From Micromonospora sp. Llam0 (GTDB lineage Bacteria; Actinomycetota; Actinomycetes; Mycobacteriales; Micromonosporaceae), in contig NZ_RJJY01000002.1 of the NCBI RefSeq assembly GCF_003751085.1, positions 1,426,001-1,490,000 of the forward strand: a stretch of 64,000 nucleotides of DNA. Reading direction: 5' to 3'. Both the position numbers and the translations under genes were made by a program. The notes beneath the pieces are model-generated. The model was not told where the DNA came from. It ran no database searches and saw nothing but the letters and a program-made list of their open reading frames with translations. Shown in pieces: positions 1-7,271 of the stretch (the stretch's first letter is position 1; every line of letters starts with the position of its first letter).

Positions 1-92
1 CCCGGCCGGCAGGTCATCGCCTTCGTCGGCGACGTCGGGTTCGCGATGCTGATGGCCGAGTTCCTCACCGCCGTCCGGCACGAGCTTGTTCC
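1..92 (+). pseudogene. 3' scrap of a thiamine-pyrophosphate (pyruvate oxidase/acetolactate synthase type) enzyme
   Basis: Frame 1 from the first base reads RQVIAFVGDVGFAMLMAEF, which matches the TPP-binding segment of pyruvate oxidase/dehydrogenase-type enzymes (family form: RQVIAFVGDGGFAMLMAEFLT). The GDG core of the TPP motif is GDV here, and similarity stops around base 92, before the NN part of the cofactor motif. The rest of the gene, if present, lies outside the window. I read this as a truncated, mutated remnant at the edge of the mobile region, not a working enzyme. Confidence 0.6.
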
Positions 93-248
93 TGCCGAGA
101 ATGTCATCCGGGCAGGTCAGGCGGCATGTTCGTACTCGTGGAGGAGGCCTCCGCGGCGGTCACATCGGTGGATGCTCAGGTGGATGAGACGGTCCGGGTC
201 GCTGAGCGGACGGCGGTGGAGGTGATCCGTACGATCGCATCGGTCGGC

Positions 249-898
249 TCATCGATCCTCGGATCGGGGACCTCTGTGACGCGTACGTCCCGTATGCCCT
301 ATCGCCGCGGAGAACCCGCCGTTGACGTCAACGACTGTCTCGGAGTCGCCCACTTCGCGCTGCAGGGCAATGATGTTCGTCTCGGTCTCGGCGACCTCCG
401 CGTCCAGCTTCGCTATCTCAGCCGCTCGACGCCGCTCCTCCATAGCAGGGATGCATGTCCGGTCCTGTAGCCCGGTCCGCTCGGCGATCCGGGCCGTGAG
501 GAACGACTGCTGCTCCAGCGGCGCCAGGCGCGACTGATGACGACCCTCGTCGTATCCAGCCGCTCGTGCCTGCCGCTCCCGCTCAGCCTGCTCTTCCTCG
601 AACTCCGCTTTCCAGTAGGCGAGCCACTCCTCAAACTCCTGCGGGGTCGTCTTCCGGAAGCCCGGCTCCGCGCGAGTCCACTCCCCTACCACCGCCAACG
701 CTGCCTCCAGATCCGCAGCGCGCTCCGCCTTCACCCACCGGTTCCATCTGGCCTCACGGTGTACCTCGATAAATAGAGACCTCGCGGCCTCGAACTCGAC
801 TGCGGTCGCCTCGGCCCCGGGACAGGCTTCCACAACAGCCCGTCGATCTCGACGATGACAGGCTCGTCAGGCTGCACGACGGGGCCGGCGATCGACAT
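249..898 (-). pseudogene. Frameshifted hypothetical gene, coiled-coil C-terminal half
   Basis: An ATG at 898 opens MSIAGPVVQPDEPVIVEIDG, then the frame breaks near 806-815. The protein continues in the neighbouring frame as AEATAVEFEAARSLFIEVHR and a long charged helix rich in E, R, K and A (the 833..249 reading frame, 194 aa). Joining the two frames gives one protein of about 215 aa whose second half looks like a coiled coil with the conserved-looking stretch ERTGLQDRTCIPAMEERRR. I associate this type of protein with actinomycete accessory regions, but its function is unknown. The C-terminus after VVDVNGG is low-complexity and may be a further frameshift. Sequencing error cannot be excluded; real decay is likely, given that the gene two upstream is broken too. 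Confidence 0.45.
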
Positions 899-1196
899 GG
901 GCTGCCTCCTGGGGTACGCGAGTATCGCGGATGCGGCACATCACGCAACGAGCCTGCCGCCCATAGGCCACGGCCCACCGGTCCGACCTGGCCCAACAAC
1001 ATCCGATGCCATGCCGTTCCCCATCCGGATGTCCCGGGCCGCCGCACAGTCCAGGCCGTGTTGCCAGGCGGTTCCAGTTCTTGCGGCGGCGACTTGGTCC
1101 GCACCGCCTCTTGAAGGCCCGTTTGTACGCAGCGGCGAGTTCTTGGTGCTGGTCCTGGCTTATCGCCCTGCCCAATGCCGGTAGGTGTCGATCCAC
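867..1196 (-). CDS. Small hypothetical protein, possibly degraded
   Basis: This is a 109-codon frame between two broken genes on the same strand. Its start overlaps the end of the upstream remnant (stop at 1160-1162) and its end overlaps the start of the downstream remnant (ATG at 898). The first third, QDQHQELAAAYKRAF, looks like genuine coding sequence; the rest is Arg/Cys-rich with two close Cys residues (CVMC) but no family I recognise. The overlapping stop/start arrangement suggests the three genes once formed an operon. Confidence 0.25.
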   Translation of the reverse strand: MDRHLPALGRAISQDQHQELAAAYKRAFKRRCGPSRRRKNWNRLATRPGLCGGPGHPDGERHGIGCCWARSDRWAVAYGRQARCVMCRIRDTRVPQEAAHVDRRPRRAA

Positions 1197-1467
1197 GCGG
1201 AGCCGTCCGGTGCAGGAGTGGGTAGCGGCAGGTCGAGCAGGTCGATCTTCTGCCGGTGCCGGCCCCGGCTGCAGACCGCGACGATACGGCAGTCAGGTCG
1301 ACCTTCTGCACGGTGGCCTCAATGCCGAGGACGGCGGTGGCGCACGGCACCGCCAGATGCTCTTCGATCATGGTGAACAGCCCGGTGAGCTGTTCGTCGT
1401 CGCCGTACGTGTCGACCGTGGCTTCCTCGATCATCGCCTCGAGCGCGGCGTTCCGGTTCGGCGTCAT
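1160..1467 (-). pseudogene. Frameshifted small actinobacterial hypothetical (MIEEATVD family)
   Basis: From ATG 1467 the frame reads MTPNRNAALEAMIEEATVD and continues to VQKVDLTA near base 1283. The sequence then shifts by one base into CRIVAVCSRGRHRQKIDLLD and ends WIDTYRHWAG with a stop at 1160-1162. Put together, this is a protein of about 100 aa very like the small acidic proteins found widely in actinomycetes (MIEEATVDAYNEDEQ type, ending LPLPxPxPxGxxWIxxYRxW). Those proteins have no assigned function that I know of. One missing base around the DLT-DD codons explains the break. Confidence 0.6.
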
Positions 1468-1610
1468 CGGCGCAGGAATCGGTTCGGTGCCGGGTGTCCA
1501 TAAGCCCGATACGCGAGGATGGTCGGCTTTACCCATCAAGTCTGCCCCGACTTCTAGGCAGGGGCAGGCGACGGACCCCTGCGGTCAGGCAAGTTCGCGA
1601 AGGTCGATGC

Positions 1611-2640
1611 CTAGATGATCGATTCCAAGGGGTCAGTGGTCGAATGCGGTCAGGGAGCGCAGGGTCGGTTGGCCGGTGTGCCAGTTGTGCCAGATCGCGG
1701 CGGTCAGGGCGAGGACGCGTTGCAGGACCCGGACGGCGACGCCGGTGATGGTCCGGCCGCCGTGCTGTTCGAGGTCGAGTTGGCTTTTGAAGGTCTGGTT
1801 GACTGATTCGATGGTCTGCCGGACGGCGCGGAGCAGGCCCCGGCCGGGTCGTGCGGGTTCGGTGCGGTACGCGGGGCGTACGACGGTGACATCGTTGTCG
1901 TTGAGCCAGATTTCGGTGTCGCGGTCGCGGTAGCCCTTGTCCACGACCAGGATCACCCCGTCGGGGTGGTGGAACATGCCGGGTTGCAGGGTGACCAGGT
2001 CGATGAGGACTTCACGTTCGTCGGTCTTGGCGTTGGTGAGGGCGAACGCGACCGGCAGTCCGTGGACCGTGGTGACCAGGTGCAGGCGTAGTCCCCAGAA
2101 CAGCCGGGAGTGGGAGGCGCAGTAGCCGTAGCCGGCCCAGCCGGCCAGGTCGGAACGCTGCACCGTCTCGCGGGATGTGCCGCAGGGCACGGGTGTGGAG
2201 TCGGCGATCCGGATCGGGTGCCGCCACAGGTCGGTGTCGGTGGCGAGCACCGTGATGAAGTGGGCCAGTTGGGTGGTCAGCGCTCGCAGCCGTTTGTTGT
2301 AGCCGGGCTGTTTGGGCAGGTGGGGGAACAGGTGGATGATGGATTTGCGGGCGTAGCGGATCCAGCGGGTCTCGTTGTGGTAGCCGAGTAGTGCCTGCAT
2401 CACTGACACCGTGATGAGTTCGGCGTCGGTGATCCGGGCGGTGATGCCGACCGCTGGACGCCACCGGTTGAGGTGCGGGGACGCCTTCAGTTCGTCGTCG
2501 ATCCTGACGTACAGTGCGGTCGCGAGGGTGTCCAGATCGACGTGCACGTGGCCTCCATGGTTTCGCTGCCTAGGCAACGTTGATCATGGATGCCCTCGCG
2601 TCCGCTTGCTACCCCGTATCCCTTGGAATCGATCATCTAG
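1611..2640 (-). mobile_element. IS982-family insertion sequence
   Basis: The element is bounded by a perfect 21-bp inverted repeat at 1611-1631 and 2620-2640 (ctagatgatcgattccaagg plus one more g). The outer four bases are the palindrome CTAG, so they may be repeat or target. It is about 1.03 kb long with one transposase on the minus strand, typical for the family. No clear target duplication is visible. The right end coincides with the CTAG at which the IS630-family element begins. Confidence 0.85.
1633..2547 (-). CDS. IS982-family DDE transposase
   Basis: An intact transposase of about 304 aa. Catalytic-type motifs are visible: IADSTPVPCG with the first Asp, VDKGYRDRDTEIW with the second Asp, and a C-terminal Glu in QTIESVNQTFKSQLD. 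The tail AAIWHNWHTGQPTLRSL is characteristic of IS982 transposases. I chose the GTG at 2547 because GGAGG lies four bases upstream; a TTG at 2577 gives a ten-residue extension. The stop lies just inside the left inverted repeat. Confidence 0.88.
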   Translation of the reverse strand: MHVDLDTLATALYVRIDDELKASPHLNRWRPAVGITARITDAELITVSVMQALLGYHNETRWIRYARKSIIHLFPHLPKQPGYNKRLRALTTQLAHFITVLATDTDLWRHPIRIADSTPVPCGTSRETVQRSDLAGWAGYGYCASHSRLFWGLRLHLVTTVHGLPVAFALTNAKTDEREVLIDLVTLQPGMFHHPDGVILVVDKGYRDRDTEIWLNDNDVTVVRPAYRTEPARPGRGLLRAVRQTIESVNQTFKSQLDLEQHGGRTITGVAVRVLQRVLALTAAIWHNWHTGQPTLRSLTAFDH

Positions 2641-2683
2641 TGTCCCGCGCCGTTAATTCGATGAATTAATGTAGTGTCGGGTG

Positions 2684-3583
2684 ATGGCTGGTCGTGGGCG
2701 CCCGAAAACGCCGTTGATGTTGACCGATGAGGAACGGGAAACCCTGGTGCGCTGGTCACGGCGAGCGAAGTCGTCGCAGGCCCTCGCGGTGCGGTGCAGG
2801 ATCGTGCTGGGCTGCGCCGAGGATGACGGCCTGCGCCCGAACCAGGACGTCGCACAGCAGTTGGGGATCTGGCCGCAGACGGTGACCAAGTGGCGCAGGC
2901 GGTTCCTCCAACGGCGTCTCGACGGCCTGGCCGACGAGCAACGACCGGGCGCACCCCGGAAGATCACCGATGAACAGATCGAGGACGTGATCGTCAAGAC
3001 CCTCGAAGCGACACCGGCCAACGCCACGCACTGGTCGCGGGCATCGATGGCCACGCAGTCCGGGCTGTCGAAGTCGACGGTCGGCCGCGTGTGGAAGGCG
3101 TTCGGGCTCAAGCCACACCTGGTCGACACCTTCAAGCTGTCCAACGATCCGCAGTTCATCGACAAGGTCCGCGACGTGGTCGGGTTGTACCTGGACCCGC
3201 CGGAGAACGCGATCGTCCTCGCGGTCGACGAGAAGTCGCAGATCCAGGCCCTCGACCGGTCAGCCCCCGTGCTGCCGATGATGCCCGGCATGCCCGAGCG
3301 ACGCACCCACGACTACGTACGCCACGGCATCACCACGCTGTTCGCCGCCCTGGACGTGGCCACCGGCACCGTGATCGGCTCCATCCACCGCCGGCACCGC
3401 GCCGTCGAGTTCAAGAAGTTCCTCACCAAACTCGACCGTGAGGTGCCCGCCGACCTCGACGTCCACCTGATCTGCGACAACTACGGCACGCACAAACACC
3501 CCACCATCCAGCGGTGGCTGGTCACGCACCCCCGGTTCCACATGCACTTCACCCCGACCTACTCCAGCTGGCTCAACCAGGTG
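2684..3583 (+). pseudogene. IS630-family transposase, 5' exon (300 codons)
   Basis: Starts at the ATG of MAGRGRPKTPLMLTDEER (a GTG lies one codon upstream). An N-terminal helix-turn-helix region (LRPNQDVAQQLGIWPQTVTKWRRR) is followed by the DDE domain: LAVDEKSQIQALDRS carries the first Asp and LICDNYGTHKHPT the second. The frame is exactly 300 codons long and ends SSWLNQV at the group II intron 5' boundary. The third catalytic residue (Glu) is on the other side of the intron at 10077. Without splicing, translation runs 19 codons into the intron and the protein lacks its catalytic Glu. Confidence 0.9.
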
Positions 3584-4265
3584 GTGCGACACGCAAGTCG
3601 CATGAGTACAGCGACACTCATCGAAGGGGGTGCGGCGTGACGTCGCGGATGTAGTGTCCGGTCCCGTGCGCAAGGACCGTCCCCGCCTCGGCGTGCGTCG
3701 CGGGTAACCGCGGGGTGCGAAGCCCGGGGAAGGGCCCAAGGACTCCTGTTCCATCCAGGGGTTACCGGCTGGGGAAGACCGGACGGGTGAACGCAAGTGA
3801 ACCCTCGATGACGCCTCGTCATAGGCACTTCCGCTCGATGGGACGCGCCAGCGGGAGACAGGGGCCAGCCGTTGCAAGGCGGCAGGTGCCGCTCGGAGGA
3901 ATCTAGCCGGGCGGGAGCGCACCACCGTCCCCGGGGTTCAGAGGGCGCCCTACCCGGTCGTATCTGTCTCATGCGGAACGTGACAACCCCGATGGGGTCC
4001 AGACGGACAGTGATTCGGCTGGTAGGCCGCCTGTGAGGGCGGACGATGTCCCAGCGGGCGCAGGACGACCCGAGAAGCGAATGCCGGTGGCCGAAAGGCA
4101 GCGGGAAACCGGCGGCGGTGATGCTGGCTCCTCCGCCAGCGGTCGCCGGATAACCGGCCGGATAAGGGCATGTGCCCTGGCCTGAAAGGGCGCTGACGCG
4201 GGTCGGGTGAGCCTGCGGAGCTACTGCTGACCACAGCTTCGGAACCGAAGGGCAAGTTAGACACG
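3584..4265 (+). ncRNA. Group II intron 5' ribozyme region (domains I-III, start of IV)
   Basis: This 680-base stretch has no convincing gene and many short inverted repeats, starting with gtgcgacacgcaagtcgcat, the expected beginning of domain I. It ends immediately before the ATG of the intron-encoded protein at 4266, so it should hold domains I to III plus the proximal stem of domain IV. I did not assign exon-binding sequences; no convincing complement of the 5' exon end CAACCAGGTG stood out by eye. Confidence 0.75.
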
Positions 4266-5015
4266 ATGACAGCTCATGCCTTCGCTTTGGCGATGGCGGC
4301 TCTCGACGTGAACGGACCGGAGGACGATCCTGCTGGCTGGGACGCCATCGACTGGCGGACCTGCGAGGACAACGTACGGCGGCTACGGCAGCGGATCTTC
4401 GCGGCGTCGCGGGACGGGGACCTGAAGAAGGTCCGGAACTTGCAGAAGTTGATGCTCCGCTCGCGCAGCAACGCCGTGGTGGCGGTGCGGCGGGTGACGG
4501 AGCGCAATGCTGGTCGCAGGACGGCCGGGGTGGACCGGCAGGTCGTGGTGACTGGGGAGCAGAAGGCCGAACTGGCCGACTGGATCCAGAACGACGCCAA
4601 GCCGTGGACTCCCCTGCCGGTCAAGCGCGTGTATGTGCCCAAGAGCAACGGCCGCCGTCGCGGCCTCGGGATTCCCGTGATCGCTGACCGGGCGCTGCAA
4701 GCCCTGACGGTGAACGCGTTGGAGCCCGAATGGGAGGCCCGGTTCGAGCCGAAATCCTACGGCTTCCGACCGGGTCGTGGCTGCCACGACGCCATCGTGG
4801 CCATCCACACGACGTCGAGCCGCACCGACGCCAAACGGCTGTGGGTGCTCGACGCCGACCTGGCGGCGGCGTTCGACCGGCTCGACCACGACCACATTTG
4901 CCGGTCGCTGGGCTGGTTCCCCGGACGGGGACTGGTCCGGCAGTGGCTGAAAGCGGGCGTGGTCGAGGACGGCCGGTTCACCCCCACCGGGGAGGGCGCT
5001 CCCCAGGGCGGGGTG
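4266..5015 (+). pseudogene. Group II intron reverse transcriptase/maturase, N-terminal part (250 codons)
   Basis: Encodes the RT fingers and palm start: GVDRQVVVTGEQKAELADW, then VPKSNGRRRGLGIPVIADRA (RT motif around the RPLGIP position), EPKSYGFRPGRGCHDAI, LDADLAAAFDRLDHDHI and GEGAPQGG. It breaks at codon 250 (GGGGTG), where the serine-recombinase element enters; reading on gives 100 unrelated residues to a stop at 5318. Joining base 5015 to 7272 restores APQGGVISPLLMNVALHGME without loss of a codon. The intact intron-encoded protein would be 595 aa. Confidence 0.9.
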
Positions 5016-6677
5016 TTCACGCCCCCAACGCAATGGGTAACTTCGGGTTTGGTCACCCTGTGTTGCGGGTTGGTCGTGGTCTGCTTGGCTGGTGGAGCCT
5101 GGTGTGGGGGTGGGGATGCGGTGTCGGATGGTGATCTTCTCGGGTCCGACGAGGACGTCCTTGACGAGCAGTCTCAGGACGTGTTGGCGTTCTTCGACTT
5201 CGGCAGTGTTGGCCCGGTTGCGGAGCTGGGTGAGGAAGCCTTCGAGGTTGTCGGCGAGTTTGAGGTAGGCGTCGCGGTCGGCGGCCTGGGCGTTGAGGGC
5301 GTCGATCTGGACGCGTAGGCCGGTTTCGCGGGCTCGGAGGTCGGGCATTCGGGCGCGCAACTCGTCGATGGTGACGAGTTGTTCCTGGAATGCCTCGATC
5401 ATGCGGGTGATCGCCGCCGTGGCTTTCGCGAGGGCGGCCTCGAGGCGTTTGCGCTGGTGGGTGACCGGGTCGGAGGTTCGGGCCTGCTCTAGGCGGCGGT
5501 CGATCTCGCCGCGGATCATGGTCGGGTCGGTGAGCAGGGCGCCGATGTGGTCCCAGACGACCTGGTCTAGGTAGTCGGCGCGGACCGGTTTGTTGGCGCA
5601 GACCCGGCCGCCTTCGTAGCGGTAGTCATCCGATCCGAGGCATCGATAGTAGAAGATCTTCTTCTTCGCGGTCGTGGTGGTGTTGGTCCGGTAGTAGGCG
5701 TATCCGCAGCCTGAACAGGCTGCCAGGCCCTGCAGCAGGGATGGGATCTTGGTGTTGCGGGCGGCGAAGCGCTTGTTGTCGACCAGCCGCCCGGCGACCC
5801 GTTCGAAGGTCTGCTCGTCGATTATCGCCGGGACGGCGATGGTGATCTGCTCGGCGAGGGGCCGGTCGACGACCTTGACCGCGCGTGGTGTGGCCCGGCC
5901 CTCAAGCCGGGCTCTGCGGTTCAGACCTGGGGATTCGTTGATCGTCATGGTTTTGCCGAAGACCGCCTGGCCTGCGTATGCGGGGTTGCGGAGCATGGCC
6001 CAGACGACCGAGCGGTCCCAGCGGGTCTTGCCCGTGCGTGTGGGCACGCCCTGTTCGGTGAGCCACCGGGTCAGGTCGGCGATGGAGGCGCCGTCGTCGG
6101 CGTAGCGGCGGAACAACTCGGCGACCAGCACCGCCTCGCCCTCGACGATGGCGTAGGCGGCGCCGGCATGGTCGCTCTTCTTGACGTAGCGGTAGCCGAA
6201 CGGGGCGCCGCCCAGGACGTTGACAGATCCGGCCTTGGCCCGGTGCTGCTTCCCGCGGCGGCTGCGTTCGAGGATCTGCGCCTTCTCGTACTCGGCGAAC
6301 ATGCCCTGGAACTGCACCAGCAGGGCGTCCTCGGGGCTGTCCCCGCGAGGACCGTTGACGAACTCGACCCGGGTCCCGGCCCGGGAGAACTCCTCGATCA
6401 GCAGTGCCTGGTAGGCGAACTTGCGGGCCAGCCGGTCCGGCGAATAGCACAGGATCACATCCACCCCGACGCCGGCGACCAGGTCCCGCAGCCGCTCCAG
6501 GGCCGGACGGACCAGGGTCGCGCCGGAGTGTCCCTCGTCTTCGAACACCCACTCGGCGGGCACCTCAAGCCGATTCCGCTCGGCGTGCGCGCGCACCGCC
6601 GCGGTCTGCGACACGATCGTGTCGTCCTGCTTCTGCCGGGCCGAGGACACCCGGGCGTAGATCGCCGCGCTCGTCAT
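4383..6677 (-). CDS. Large serine recombinase, reading through its att site into the host intron
   Basis: Starts at ATG 6677 (MTSAAIYARVSSARQ) with GGAG about eight bases upstream. The resolvase domain (about residues 1-150) has YARVS with the presumed nucleophile Ser11, LCYSPDRLARK and ERSRRGK. The recombinase domain follows (GGAPFGYRYVKK, then WAMLRNPAYAGQ), then a zinc ribbon (ACSGCGYAYY to VCANKPVRADYLD) and a coiled coil of about 100 residues (EAALAKATAAITRMIEAFQE). This is the order expected of phiC31/TnpX-type enzymes. The element ends at base 5016, just after SYPLRWGRE (about residue 553). The frame then stays open for 211 more codons through antisense RT sequence to a stop at 4383. 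Those codons are host-derived and probably irrelevant to activity. Confidence 0.85.
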   Translation of the reverse strand: MTSAAIYARVSSARQKQDDTIVSQTAAVRAHAERNRLEVPAEWVFEDEGHSGATLVRPALERLRDLVAGVGVDVILCYSPDRLARKFAYQALLIEEFSRAGTRVEFVNGPRGDSPEDALLVQFQGMFAEYEKAQILERSRRGKQHRAKAGSVNVLGGAPFGYRYVKKSDHAGAAYAIVEGEAVLVAELFRRYADDGASIADLTRWLTEQGVPTRTGKTRWDRSVVWAMLRNPAYAGQAVFGKTMTINESPGLNRRARLEGRATPRAVKVVDRPLAEQITIAVPAIIDEQTFERVAGRLVDNKRFAARNTKIPSLLQGLAACSGCGYAYYRTNTTTTAKKKIFYYRCLGSDDYRYEGGRVCANKPVRADYLDQVVWDHIGALLTDPTMIRGEIDRRLEQARTSDPVTHQRKRLEAALAKATAAITRMIEAFQEQLVTIDELRARMPDLRARETGLRVQIDALNAQAADRDAYLKLADNLEGFLTQLRNRANTAEVEERQHVLRLLVKDVLVGPEKITIRHRIPTPTPGSTSQADHDQPATQGDQTRSYPLRWGREHPALGSALPGGGEPAVLDHARFQPLPDQSPSGEPAQRPANVVVVEPVERRRQVGVEHPQPFGVGAARRRVDGHDGVVAATTRSEAVGFRLEPGLPFGLQRVHRQGLQRPVSDHGNPEAATAAVALGHIHALDRQGSPRLGVVLDPVGQFGLLLPSHHDLPVHPGRPATSIALRHPPHRHHGVAARAEHQLLQVPDLLQVPVPRRREDPLP
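5018..5043. repeat. Left terminal inverted repeat / presumed attL of the serine-recombinase element
   Basis: A 26-bp sequence starting cacgcccccaacgcaatggg, the exact reverse complement of 7246-7271. On the minus strand it encodes the conserved recombinase C-terminal residues SYPLRWGRE, so the site is inside the recombinase gene. Confidence 0.85.
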
Positions 6678-6813
6678 CAAGGAAACTCCGTATCTCGGCG
6701 TCGCGACCAAGCCGGGCCCGCCGTTGGGGGACAAGAACCTGATAGGCGGCCGACACATCCGCCGCGCCGTGGCGGTCGAAGACGAACTCCGTCTCGACCA
6801 CCCGGTCGCTCAC
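6565..6813 (-). CDS. Small hypothetical protein overlapping the recombinase start
   Basis: An 82-codon frame beginning MSDRVVETEFVFDRHGAADV at GTG 6813. It shares a GTGA overlap with the stop of the upstream HTH/RHH gene and overlaps the recombinase by about 113 bases in another frame. The first 35 residues look like genuine coding sequence (VSAAYQVLVPQRRARL); the remainder is recombinase sequence in a different frame. It may be a short real protein whose end is unclear, or a translational coupler. Function unknown. Confidence 0.5.
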   Translation of the reverse strand: MSDRVVETEFVFDRHGAADVSAAYQVLVPQRRARLGRDAEIRSFLDDERGDLRPGVLGPAEAGRHDRVADRGGARARRAESA

Positions 6814-7163
6814 CAGCGCGGACGCTGACTGCGACCCCGTTGAAGGAACTCGGTCAACGCCGAGGCGACCACCGCGGAGATCGTGACCCCGGACCGCGCC
6901 GCGTGGGACCGAGTCCCAGCGGCCACCGACACCGGCAGCTTCACCGTGAACACCACACTCGTCTCCGGCACCGCCACCCGGCCCGCCACCGCGCCACGAT
7001 CGGCATACCGGCGCCCCTGACGCACCGACACCCCGAACCGCACGGCCAGCAACCGAGCCACCTCCGTGACCGAAACCCCGGCCTCGACAAGCTCGACAGC
7101 AGCGTTCACCCGCCCGGCGAACTCACCACCACCCACACGACGACCACCGGAAGCGACATCCAC
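6810..7163 (-). CDS. Small DNA-binding protein with HTH- and ribbon-helix-helix-like halves
   Basis: A 117-residue first gene of the three-gene element. The N-terminal half (about residues 18-60, VELVEAGVSVTEVARLLAVR then GVSVRQGRRYADR) resembles a helix-turn-helix. The second half (about 72-112, VVFTVKLPVSVAAGTRSHA then TISAVVASALTEFL) resembles a CopG-type ribbon-helix-helix with its beta strand and two helices. The assignment rests on pattern, not a search. Lying upstream of the recombinase and 80 bp from the terminal repeat, it could repress the operon or help position the recombinase at the repeat. Confidence 0.65.
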   Translation of the reverse strand: MDVASGGRRVGGGEFAGRVNAAVELVEAGVSVTEVARLLAVRFGVSVRQGRRYADRGAVAGRVAVPETSVVFTVKLPVSVAAGTRSHAARSGVTISAVVASALTEFLQRGRSQRPRW

Positions 7164-7245
7164 GTACTACCCAACGAGTCATCCACCACTTTGGATACGC
7201 CGAGGAAACTCCAACCTTCGATAACCCAGCGTCACATCGAAACAG

Positions 7246-7271
7246 AAGTTACCCATTGCGTTGGGGGCGTG
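7246..7271. repeat. Right terminal inverted repeat / presumed attR of the serine-recombinase element
   Basis: A 26-bp sequence, the exact reverse complement of 5018-5043, ending ttgggggcgtg next to host ATCAGTCCG. It lies upstream of the element's operon, so promoter and recombination site may overlap or be close. Confidence 0.85.

Larger units (their letters stand above)
5016..7271 (-). mobile_element. 2.26-kb serine-recombinase element with perfect 26-bp terminal inverted repeats
   Basis: A compact element inserted in the intron RT gene. Its ends carry a 26-bp perfect inverted repeat (5018-5043 and 7246-7271). Only two bases (TT, 5016-5017) separate the left repeat from the host GTG, and the right repeat abuts host ATC. 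Removing 5016-7271 exactly restores the RT frame. There is no obvious long target duplication; both junctions share GTG. Three minus-strand genes fill it: a small HTH/ribbon-helix-helix-like protein, an 82-codon ORF and a large serine recombinase. Joining the ends in a circle would give a 54-bp symmetric site (26 + 2 + 26), which is what an attP for a large serine recombinase should look like. Confidence 0.85.

Noticed and set aside
4028..4045. Exon-binding site 1 candidate (cgcctg) in the intron
   Set aside because: It could pair with CAGGTG of the 5' exon but lies in a stem (ccgcc/ggcgg), so it is not a credible loop sequence.
5016..7271. Interpretation of the serine-recombinase element as an IS607-type transposon
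   Set aside because: IS607 recombinases have an N-terminal MerR-like DNA-binding domain and are about 200 aa; this one has the resolvase domain first and a zinc ribbon and coiled coil after it. There is also no tnpB.
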